32,722 bases of DNA from HyVt-337 sp964428895 (GTDB lineage: Bacteria; Planctomycetota; Phycisphaerae; SM23-33). A program made the position numbers and the translations under genes. Shown in pieces: positions 15,832 to 24,200 of this stretch. The DNA is taken from NCBI GenBank assembly GCA_964428895.1, contig CAYRZU010000035.1, positions 1 through 32,722 on the forward strand. The letters are read 5' to 3'. The notes beneath the pieces are model-generated. The model searched no databases. It was not told the origin of the DNA and was given only the letters and a program-made list of their open reading frames with translations. Each line of letters opens with the position of its first letter. Position 1 is the stretch's first letter.

Positions 15832-17352
15832 ATGAAACACACGCCTAAGATCGTTCTCCTTGTTGTTGCGTCCCTGGCGGTGGGATTGATTGCCCTTGCC
15901 CAGGACGCACCCTCGCTGGAAGTGACGCCGGAGACCGCGCCGGCCGACGCGCCCGCCGCCGAGCTCGTCCCGGCCGAAGAGGCCGCTCCCAAGACGCACA
16001 CCGTTGCCACCAAGCGCGTAAAGGTGGATGTCTCCCTGGAAGGCGTTTTCGAAGCGGCCACCATGACCCCGTTGGTCCTGCGCCCGGAGGTCTACGGCAC
16101 GCTCGTGGTCGAACGGGCCGTCCCCGTTGGCACGCCTGTCAAGAAGGGAGACCAGGTCGTCTGGCTGGATACCGAAGAAATCGATCGGCAAATTGCCGAC
16201 TTCGAGGCGTCTGAGTCACTGACGAAACTGGCGCTTCGCCAGGCCGAGATCGAGCTGCAGTTCCTGGAGAAGACCAACCCGGCCCAACTGGCTTGGGCGG
16301 AGCGGGCCAAGCGCATCACCGACGAAGAGCAGGCCGACTATGAAGCGCTGACGTTGCCCTACGAGGACGAGTACTACGAACTGGATAAGCGAGCGCACGT
16401 CCTCTACATGGAGGCCACCGAAGAGGAGTTCAAACAGCTCGAGGAGATGTACAAGGCCGACGAGTTGGTCGAACCCACTGAGGGCATTGTCCTGAAGCGA
16501 AATAAGCTGCACCTCGACCGCGCGCGGCTGGGCCACAAGGTCGGCACGGTGAACATGCAGCAACGCCCGGAACAAGAACTGCGCCGCAACCGCGAGACCG
16601 TCGCCAAGAGCTACGCCGACGCCCAACTCGCGTGGGAACGCGCCCAACTGACGATTCCGATGCAGTTGGAGGAGAAACGTCTACAGTGGGCCAAGATGCA
16701 GCGCGATCGTGAAAGGACGCTGGAACGCATCGCCGAGCTCAAGGCCGACCGTGAGGCGATGATCGTCCGGGCGCCCGTCGACGGCATCGTGTACTACGGC
16801 CAGTGCGTTCGAGGCCAATGGCCCACCGCTGGCGCCCTCGATGGCGCTTTGCGGCGGGGCGGGCGGATCAGCGGCAACCAGATCTTCATGACCATCGTTC
16901 AGCCGAACGGCCTATTCGTTCGGGCCGGCGCCCCCGAGGCGCAGCTCCATAACCTCAAGACCGGCTTGCCCGTTCGGGTCACCCCCACGGGATTCCCGGA
17001 TCACAAGTTCGGCGGCAGCGTGTCCGACGTCATCATTTTGCCGCCGGGGCCGGGGCAATTTACGGTGAAGGTCGCCCTGACCGGCGATGCCGGGCCGATT
17101 ATGCCCGGCATGACGTGTACGCTGAAGGTTACAGCCTACGACGAGCCCGCCGCGGTGGTCGCTCCGGCATCGGCAGTCTTCACCGATGAGTACGATGACG
17201 AGCTGCGTTACGTCTACGTGGTCGGCGCCGACGGCGAGTCCGTCAAGCGAGTCGTTACGGTCGGGCGCCAGTCGGGCGAGAATCTGCAGATCCTCGAAGG
17301 CCTCCAAGCCGGCGAGCAGATCCTGCTGGAAGCGCCCGCCGAGGACAGCTAA
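15832..17352 (+). CDS. HlyD-like secretion/efflux adaptor protein
   Basis: A 506-residue exported protein with a signal peptide (KHTPK, then a hydrophobic stretch, probable cut after ALAQ, residue ~24) and an Ala/Pro/Glu-rich linker. The two halves of a lipoyl-like domain appear near residues 88-115 (VPVGTPVKKGDQVVWLD) and 311-330 (VRAPVDGIVYYGQCVRGQW). They flank a long charged coiled-coil (residues ~120-305, rich in Glu, Lys, Arg, Leu). A beta-barrel (LFVRAGAPEAQL, PVRVTPTGFP, MPGMTCTLKV) and a membrane-proximal domain (VVTVGRQSGENLQILEGL) complete the usual adaptor order. It therefore resembles periplasmic adaptors of RND or ABC pumps, but no pump or outer-membrane channel gene is adjacent. 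AAAGGA precedes ATG. It begins 42 bases after gmhA. Confidence 0.87.
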   Translation: MKHTPKIVLLVVASLAVGLIALAQDAPSLEVTPETAPADAPAAELVPAEEAAPKTHTVATKRVKVDVSLEGVFEAATMTPLVLRPEVYGTLVVERAVPVGTPVKKGDQVVWLDTEEIDRQIADFEASESLTKLALRQAEIELQFLEKTNPAQLAWAERAKRITDEEQADYEALTLPYEDEYYELDKRAHVLYMEATEEEFKQLEEMYKADELVEPTEGIVLKRNKLHLDRARLGHKVGTVNMQQRPEQELRRNRETVAKSYADAQLAWERAQLTIPMQLEEKRLQWAKMQRDRERTLERIAELKADREAMIVRAPVDGIVYYGQCVRGQWPTAGALDGALRRGGRISGNQIFMTIVQPNGLFVRAGAPEAQLHNLKTGLPVRVTPTGFPDHKFGGSVSDVIILPPGPGQFTVKVALTGDAGPIMPGMTCTLKVTAYDEPAAVVAPASAVFTDEYDDELRYVYVVGADGESVKRVVTVGRQSGENLQILEGLQAGEQILLEAPAEDS

Positions 17353-17380
17353 CGGAAGCCCGTGAGCGCGTAGACACCCC

Positions 17381-18592
17381 ATGGTTGCGGCGAGAGGGCT
17401 CATTCCGGTTGCGCTGATCGGCATGCTGTTGCTGGCGGGCGGTTGCGAGGAGCAACCCGCACTGGCCGAGCGAGCGCCCACACCCCTGGCCGTCCCCCCG
17501 GCCGATCCGCAGGAGATCCAGGCCGCCATCGACCGCGGCGTGGCGTTCCTTCTGGAGGCCCAATGGCAAGACGGCTCGTGGGGGTCGGCCAAGGCCAAGG
17601 ACTACAACGTGCTGTGTCCGGTCCCCGGGGGACACTGGTCGTTCAAAACCGGCACGACCAGCCTGTGCATCATGGCCCTGGTCGAGGCCGGCGGCGACTG
17701 CCCCGGCGTGGACGAGGCCATCGGCCGGGCCGAGCAGTGGCTAGTTGACAACCTCCGCAAGGTCCGGCGCGACTCGCTTGAGACGCTCTACAACAACTGG
17801 GCTCACGCCTATTCGATCCGCGCGATCCTGCGCTTGCTCCAACGGCCCGGCCTGACCGATGACCGTCGCGCCGAGCTGCGCGAATTGGTCGATTTGCAGA
17901 TCCACCTGCTCGCCAAGATGCAATCACTGACCGGCGGATGGGGCTATTACCACCGCGGCGAGATGCACTCTAGCCCACCCAGCCTCGTCGCCACCACCTT
18001 TATGACCGCCACCGTCCTGATCGCTCTGCACGAAGCGGCCGAGGCCGGCTTCGACGTGCCCGAGGCCGTCTCTATGCTGGCCATGCGGGCCATTCGGAAC
18101 TCGCGCAATCCCAACTTCACCTACGACTATTACTCGCACCCCGTCTTGCGCATGCCCCTTTCGGGGCTGTCTCGCCCGCCGGGGTCGCTGGCGCGCTCGC
18201 AGGCCTGCAACGCGGCGATGTACCTCTGGGGCGATCGGCCCACCAACCTGAACATCATCCGGGCGTGGCTCGACCGCCTTTACGCCCGCAACGGCTGGCT
18301 CGACGTCGCCCGCAAGACCTACAACCCCCACGAAAGCTACTACGCCGTCTCCGGATATTTCTACTACTACGGCCACTACTATGCGGGTATCTGTATGGAC
18401 CTGCTTCCGGTCGACGAACGGCCGTACCATCAGGATCACCTGGTGAATCTGTTGCTGCCGAAGCAGGAGACCGACGGATCCTGGTGGGACTTCATGGTCT
18501 ATCGGTACCACCAGGAATACGGGACGGCCTTCGCCCTGATGACGCTGCAACGATGCTTGCCAAAGGAACCCGCTGAGAGTTCAGCCCAATAG
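17381..18592 (+). CDS. Lipoprotein with prenyltransferase/squalene-oxidase (alpha/alpha-toroid) repeats
   Basis: A 403-residue protein. Its N-terminus has a hydrophobic signal ending LLLAGGC with Cys22, a near-consensus lipobox, so it is probably a lipoprotein. The mature part has QW-type repeats of the squalene cyclase/prenyltransferase toroid: VAFLLEAQWQDGSWGSAK (about 52-70), LAKMQSLTGGWGYYHRGEM (about 177-195), and LLLPKQETDGSWWDF (about 357-371). The cyclase DxDD acid motif is not visible, so it is unlikely to be a terpene cyclase. Planctomycetes encode many such toroid proteins of unknown role. It starts 28 bases after the HlyD-like stop and ends 10 bases before pepC, hence probably shares their transcript. 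No strong ribosome site is seen. Confidence 0.82.
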   Translation: MVAARGLIPVALIGMLLLAGGCEEQPALAERAPTPLAVPPADPQEIQAAIDRGVAFLLEAQWQDGSWGSAKAKDYNVLCPVPGGHWSFKTGTTSLCIMALVEAGGDCPGVDEAIGRAEQWLVDNLRKVRRDSLETLYNNWAHAYSIRAILRLLQRPGLTDDRRAELRELVDLQIHLLAKMQSLTGGWGYYHRGEMHSSPPSLVATTFMTATVLIALHEAAEAGFDVPEAVSMLAMRAIRNSRNPNFTYDYYSHPVLRMPLSGLSRPPGSLARSQACNAAMYLWGDRPTNLNIIRAWLDRLYARNGWLDVARKTYNPHESYYAVSGYFYYYGHYYAGICMDLLPVDERPYHQDHLVNLLLPKQETDGSWWDFMVYRYHQEYGTAFALMTLQRCLPKEPAESSAQ

Positions 18593-18602
18593 GAGGCGCC
18601 TG

Positions 18603-20009
18603 ATGGCCGCCAAACGTACCCGCACAGCTGCTCCCACACGCCCCCGCCGCAAACGCGCCGCTGCGGCGCCGGCCAAGCTGACCGGACCCATGGTTCAGCA
18701 GATGCGACAGGACTTCCAGTCCAAGCAGTTCTACGGCGTGATGCAGAACGCCGTTACCCACGTCAATGTTGACACGCTCGCCTGGCGACACGATGTGACC
18801 AAAGACTCCGATCACACCTACTCGATCAAGCTCGACAAGTGGACGGCCACCAACCAGAAGGGCTCGGGTCGCTGCTGGATGTTCGCGGCGCTGAACCTGT
18901 TCCGCGTGGGCGCCATGAAGAAGCTCAAGGTCGGCAACTTCGAATTCAGCCAGAACTACCCGCTGTTCTGGGACAAGCTGGAAAAGGCCAACCACTTCCT
19001 GGAGGCCATGATCGATACCGCCGATCGCGATCTCGACGACCGGACCGTCAAGCACCTGATGCACCACGCGGTCGACGACGGCGGACAGTGGAACATGTTC
19101 ATCAGCCTGGTCCACAAGCACGGGCTCGTGCCCAAGATCGTCATGCCGGAAACGCAAAGCTCTTCCAGCACCGGCTCGATGAACAAAGTGCTGACCGACA
19201 AGCTGCGCCTGGGCGCCAAGATGCTGCGCGACCTCCACGCCGAAGGCGCCAAGATGTCCGCACTGCGGGCCGCCAAGAGTGAAATCCTCAATGTGATTCA
19301 CCGCATCCTGTGCATCCACCTGGGCACGCCCCCCGAGAAGTTCGACTGGCAGTGGACGGACAAGGCCGGCAAGCTGCAACGCCAGCGCGGCATGACACCC
19401 AAGCGGTTCGCCGAGACGTACGTGACCGTGGATATGGACGACTACGTCTGCCTGGTTCACGACCCGCGCGCCACCAGCCCGATCGGCCGGACCTTCACCG
19501 TGGACTATCTGGGCAACGTCGTCGGCGGCAAGGCGGTGGTGTATCTCAATATCGACGTGGACCTGATGAAGCGGACCGCCATGCGAACGCTGCAGGACGG
19601 TGAGCCGGTGTGGTTCGGCTGCGATGTTGGCCAGCAGATGCACCGCGAGACCGGCATGTGGGACGCCGAGATGCAGGACTACGCCAGCATCTACGACACC
19701 AGCTTCGAGATGGACAAAGCCGCCCGCCTCGAATACGGCGCCACCGCGATGAGCCACGCCATGCTGTTTACCGGTGTCGATGTCGTTGGCGGCAAGCCCA
19801 AGCGGTGGCGCGTGGAGAATAGCTGGGGTACGGACAAAGGGCAGGGCGGCTTCTGGCGGATGAACGACTCGTGGTTCAACGAGCATATGTTCGAGATCGC
19901 CGCCAAGAGCAAGTACCTGCCGGTCAAACTGCGAGACGCCCTGAAGCGCAAGCCCATCGTCCTGCCGGCGTGGGACCCCATGGGGTCCCTGGCCCGCGAA
20001 GCGCGATAG
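18603..20009 (+). CDS. pepC: C1B cysteine aminopeptidase (bleomycin hydrolase / aminopeptidase C)
   Basis: A 468-residue papain-fold aminopeptidase of the C1B family, normally a cytoplasmic homohexamer that trims peptides from the N-terminus. Active-site residues are visible: Gln85 and Cys91 in NQKGSGRCWMFAALN, His385 in MSHAMLFTGVD, and Asn406 in VENSWGTDKG. The length fits the bleomycin-hydrolase group. The first ~27 residues (AAKRTRTAAPTRPRRKRAAA) are a Lys/Arg/Ala-rich extension not normal for the family; the strong AGGAGG ribosome site 7 bases before this ATG supports it as real. No signal peptide. It lies 10 bases after the toroid lipoprotein and 29 bases before the Nif3-like gene. Confidence 0.95.
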   Translation: MAAKRTRTAAPTRPRRKRAAAAPAKLTGPMVQQMRQDFQSKQFYGVMQNAVTHVNVDTLAWRHDVTKDSDHTYSIKLDKWTATNQKGSGRCWMFAALNLFRVGAMKKLKVGNFEFSQNYPLFWDKLEKANHFLEAMIDTADRDLDDRTVKHLMHHAVDDGGQWNMFISLVHKHGLVPKIVMPETQSSSSTGSMNKVLTDKLRLGAKMLRDLHAEGAKMSALRAAKSEILNVIHRILCIHLGTPPEKFDWQWTDKAGKLQRQRGMTPKRFAETYVTVDMDDYVCLVHDPRATSPIGRTFTVDYLGNVVGGKAVVYLNIDVDLMKRTAMRTLQDGEPVWFGCDVGQQMHRETGMWDAEMQDYASIYDTSFEMDKAARLEYGATAMSHAMLFTGVDVVGGKPKRWRVENSWGTDKGQGGFWRMNDSWFNEHMFEIAAKSKYLPVKLRDALKRKPIVLPAWDPMGSLAREAR

Positions 20010-20038
20010 CCGCCGCGCCGAATTAGGAAAGGCACGCC

Positions 20039-20845
20039 ATGTTAGCCAATGACCTCCTGGAACACTTCCTATCGAACGCCCCTTGGGTCGACCGGGCCAA
20101 GACTGTCGACAGGATCATCGTGGGTGACTCCGACCTCGACGCCGACCGGTGCGTGGTCTGTTGGATTCCGTCGACGCGGAATCTCCGCCGGGCGGCCGAG
20201 ATGGGCGCGAAGCTGTTCATCACCCACGAACCGACGTTCTGGGATCATTGGGACGATCAGCCCGGCAATACCCCCGCCTCGGCCGACAAGCTCGCCATGA
20301 TCGGCGAGCTCGGCATGACGATCGTGCGCCTCCACGACACATGGGATCGCTGGGACCAGATCGGTATTCCGTTCGCCTGGGCCAAGCATCTGGGCTTCTA
20401 TGGCGACGGCAGCGGCGTCACTCGCGGCGGCGAGGACTACCTGTTGGCCTGCGAGATCGAGCCGACCACGCTCGGCGAGCTGGCCGCCCGCGTGGCGGCC
20501 GCCTGCCAGCCGTTCGGCGAGGGAATCGTCCAGGTCACCGGTGACCCGGAGATGCCTGTCCGGAAGGTCGGCTGCGGCACCGGCTGCGGCTGCGACCTCA
20601 ACGGTTACTACGAGTTGGGCTGTGATTGCGGGATCGTTTGCGACGACGGGTCGTGCTACTGGGCCGGCATCCAGAATGCCGAAGATATCGGCTTCGGCGT
20701 GATCCGCGTCAACCACGGCACCAGCGAAGAAGCGGGCATGATCACGCTAGCCGACTACATTACCCAAACGCTTGGCGTTACGGGCGAGTACTTGCCCACC
20801 GGCTGCGTGTTCCAGCTGATCGGCACGGACGGCAAGCCGCAGTAG
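20039..20845 (+). CDS. Nif3-like dinuclear-metal protein, Cys-rich variant
   Basis: A 268-residue member of the Nif3/DUF34 family, metal-binding ring-forming proteins of uncertain biochemical role. The N-terminal half shows CVVCWIPSTRNLRRAAEMGA followed by KLFITHEPTFWDHW, which matches the family's metal-binding strand, although the usual HHP is here HEP. The C-terminal half has IRVNHGTSEEAGM, in place of the family's GHxxxE metal segment. Between them, residues ~178-207 hold eight closely spaced Cys (GCGTGCGCDL, GCDCGIVCDDGSC), which is not typical of the family and suggests an extra metal site. GGAAAGG lies before ATG. It is the last gene of the plus-strand run and ends 5 bases from the convergent stop of the giant protein's 3' remainder. 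Confidence 0.82.
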   Translation: MLANDLLEHFLSNAPWVDRAKTVDRIIVGDSDLDADRCVVCWIPSTRNLRRAAEMGAKLFITHEPTFWDHWDDQPGNTPASADKLAMIGELGMTIVRLHDTWDRWDQIGIPFAWAKHLGFYGDGSGVTRGGEDYLLACEIEPTTLGELAARVAAACQPFGEGIVQVTGDPEMPVRKVGCGTGCGCDLNGYYELGCDCGIVCDDGSCYWAGIQNAEDIGFGVIRVNHGTSEEAGMITLADYITQTLGVTGEYLPTGCVFQLIGTDGKPQ

Positions 20846-20850
20846 TCGGC

Positions 20851-21253
20851 TCACACCGCGAGCATCTCGATTTGGTCGATGGCGAAGCCGGTGACGGCGT
20901 CGTCGTTGAATCCGCCGCGCCACTGGACGGTCAGGCCGGTGACGTGTTGCAGGAGTTCATCGACGGTGGCCGTGCGGGTCGAGCCGTCTGTGGCCACCGA
21001 GGTGAAGGTCATCGCGTTGGGCAGGTCATAGCTGACGGTGGTCTGCCCGGGGTCCATCTGGAACGGGGACGTCCAGATCTGCGTGGCCCCGTCCAGCTCG
21101 CCCCACAGATAGAGGCCGAACACCGTCGGCTCAGCTAGCGGCGCCGCCAGTGTGATGGTTAACACGTCATTGTCGGTCCAATCTGTTGGAGCCCATGCAT
21201 GAGCGACTCCCGCCGCCCGGCCGTAGTTGAAGTTGAATCGCGGATCACCCGCC
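20851..21253 (-). pseudogene. Frameshifted 3' remainder of the giant Calx-beta protein
   Basis: After the giant frame stops at 21247-21245, the next frame reads on without a stop to 20851 and gives about 131 residues that look like genuine secreted beta-sandwich protein: WAGDPRFNFNYGRAAG, ITLAAPLAEPTVFGLYLWGE, QTTVSYDLPNAMTFTSVATD, and a final FAIDQIEML. There is no start or ribosome site, and the text before the shift in this frame is compositionally nonsense. The natural gene therefore probably ended at 20851, 5 bases from the convergent Nif3-like stop. One extra base (or a +1 shift) around the GGGCGGGTGATC stretch would explain it. It may be a real mutation, a sequencing error, or recoding at GGG-TGA. 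Confidence 0.7.
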
Positions 21254-24200
21254 CAGCGTAACGTTGGCCAGGCCGGCGTCGACCGCGACGGCGCCGAAGT
21301 CGCCGGTGTCGGGTCCGACGGGCATCCCTTGCCAGTCGGCCTGGATGTGGCGCGTGCCGCCGTGCGTGTCGGTGGGCGGCAGCTGGGTGTCCATGTCCTG
21401 CTCGAGGATCTCACTGTCATCGAGAGTCACGCCCGCATCGCCGGCTGAAAAACCGTCGATCAACACGCCGTTGATGACGGTGATGGTGGTGGTCATCTGG
21501 TCCGTGCCGGTGTCATCGTCGGTGACGGTCACCGTGACGGTGTAGACGTCCTGCGGCCCGGTCCCGGTGGGCCCATAGATGTGGTCGGCGTCGAAGACAC
21601 GGCCACCCACGGTCGCGTTCAGGACAGTCGGCGCGGTCCCGTCGCCCCAGTCGATGGTCACTTCATGGTCATCCAACGTACCGGGGTCAGTGAAGCCGCC
21701 GCTCAGGTTGGTGGACGTGTCTTTGTAGATCGGGTCCGGGTCAGCCAACAGATTCACGATGTCCGGATCGACGTTGTTGACCGTGACGTCCACGGTCTCG
21801 GTGGCCTGGCCGGACGGGGGATCGCCACCGGCCGGCGGCGGGGCCGTCGAACCGAAGTTGTCCCTCAACACCATCAGGTCGGTCAGGTCGACCAGGCCAT
21901 CGCCGCTGATGTCGCCGGGCAGACCCACGCCGGTCTGGCCGAAGTTGTCCTTCAGGATCATCAGATCGGTCAGATTGACCTTGCCGTCGGCGTTAAGGTC
22001 GCCGGTCAGGGGCGCCGGCGCGCCACCAGCGGCCCCGGAGCCGTCGTCGACAGTGACGGTAATGGTGACATCATCAGCCGGCGTGGCCGTGGGATTATCG
22101 TCCAGGTATGGGTGCGTGGCCTGGAAGGCCCGGTTGCCGACGGGCAAGACGAACTCCGTCGGCGTCGAGCCATCACCCCAGTCGATGGTCACGGTGTGGG
22201 TGTCGGTCAGATTGGCGTCAATGAAGGTCCCGTCCAGTGTGACCGTGCCGTTCTCGTCGACAGGGCTCGGCGTGACCGTCAGATTCGTAATCACCGGCGG
22301 CGAGATAACGTTGCCGCCATCCAGGATCGTCATCAATCCCTGGCCGTCGATGACGAAGACATCGGCTGCCGGACTCCCGCCGATCTGGGGCGCGCCCAGA
22401 TTGATGGTCCAGATGTCGTCGCCTTCGTCGGCCGGCGTCATGACGGTCTGGAAGGCGCCGGAAGGCGTGGTCGTGTCGCCGGGATCAAATCGGAAGACGC
22501 CGGACTTGGTGATGTAAGGCCGCCCGCCCGTTTCGTGGATAAACGTGGTCGAGTAGGGAATGTCTATCGCCTGAGCGTGCGGGGCGGTCAGCGTAATGGG
22601 GGGCTGGAACGGTGCGCCTTCGGTGATGGTCAGATCGCCCAGGATCACGCCGACGGCGCCGGCGTCCAGAATGGTCGTCTCGGCCTGGACGGTCACGATG
22701 ACGCCTTCGGAGGGGTTCGACAGGTTGACCGTGAACTCCTCGGCGCCTTCGAGAAGCGTGTCGGTGTGCGTTTGCACCCAGTAGGACATCGACGCCGTCC
22801 CACCGGGCACGAACGCGATGGTCACGTGCTCGCCATCGAAGTCCACGCCTTCGGTGGCATCAGGCATCAGCGTCAGCCCCGGCCCGGTGTCGAGCTTGAC
22901 GGTCGCCGGGGCGGCCAGCACGCCGGTGTAGCTGATGGTGTAGATGGCCGTGTCGCCTTCGGTGACGCTTTGACTGCCGGTGATCGAGAACTCGATTGGC
23001 GGCGGGGGCGGTGTGGTGTCGACAATAACGGTGTCGAAGGAACCGTAGTCGATGATGCCTTCCGAAGGATTCGACAGCGACACCGCGAACTCCTCATCGC
23101 CTTCGACCACCATGTCGATGTGTGTCTGCACCCAGTAGGACATCGACCTCGCTCCGCCGGGCACGAATGCGATGGTCACGTGCTGGCCGTCGAAGTCCAC
23201 GCCCTCTGTGGCGTCGGGTGTGAGTGTGGTTCCCGGTTCGGTGTCGAGTTGGACGGTCGCCGGCGCGGTCAGTTCGCCGATGTAGCTGACGGTGTAGCTG
23301 GCGAGGTGGCCTTCATCGACCATCGCGTCGCCCGTGATGGAAAAAATCGGCGGCCCGTCGTCGTCGAGGATCGTGCCGACGCCCTCCCCGTCGCCGATGA
23401 TCGGGAAGGAGTTGGGGTCGGCTGTCAACTCGAAGGTGAAGGCCTCATTGCCTTCGATGTCGGTATCCCCAAAGATGGGGACGACCACTTGCATGACGGT
23501 TTGGCCGGGGTTGAAGGCGGCGAGTTCACCGACGTGTCCGTAGTCCGCGTAGCCGGCTGTGCCGAAGGTCGTCTCGAAGAAGACCGACTGAACCGTCGGC
23601 TGCGGCACAGACAGCGTGATCTCGAAGACCATATCGGTCTGACCCACGTCGCCTTCGATCACCGTGGCGTCGTTAACCGAGAACGTCACCGGCGGAGGGG
23701 TGTCATCGTCAAGAATCGTGGCCAAGCCTTGATCATCGGCGAGCGTGGCGCCTGTCGGGTCGGAGAGATTCACGAAGAACGTCTCGTCGGGCTCAATGTC
23801 CAGATCGGGGACTACGGTGATCCGAACGGGCTTGGACGTTTCACCGGGGAAGAAATTGACCGTCCCTGTTGCCCAAGCGTAATCGTAATCCGCTATCTCG
23901 GCCGTGCCGTTCGCTGTGCCGTAGTCAACGGACACCTGTTGGCTGCTCGGGCGGGACAAGCTGACGGTGAACTCGGCCACAGACCCCAGCGTGTCGCCCT
24001 CGAGCTGTTCGACATCGTCGATGCTGATGGTCGGCTCGCCGTCGTCATTGAGAATCGTGCCTGTGCCAACGACCATGTCGCCGATCAGATCGCCGGTGAC
24101 CGGGTCTCGGACGGGCGGATTGCCGGCCACCGCGACGCCGAACGTGTCGTCGAGTTCCCACTGAAGATCACCGATCACCTCGACGGTAATGGTTGTCGTA

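Noticed and set aside
18492..19886. 464-codon minus-strand frame
   Set aside because: Antisense to pepC, whose catalytic residues are intact.
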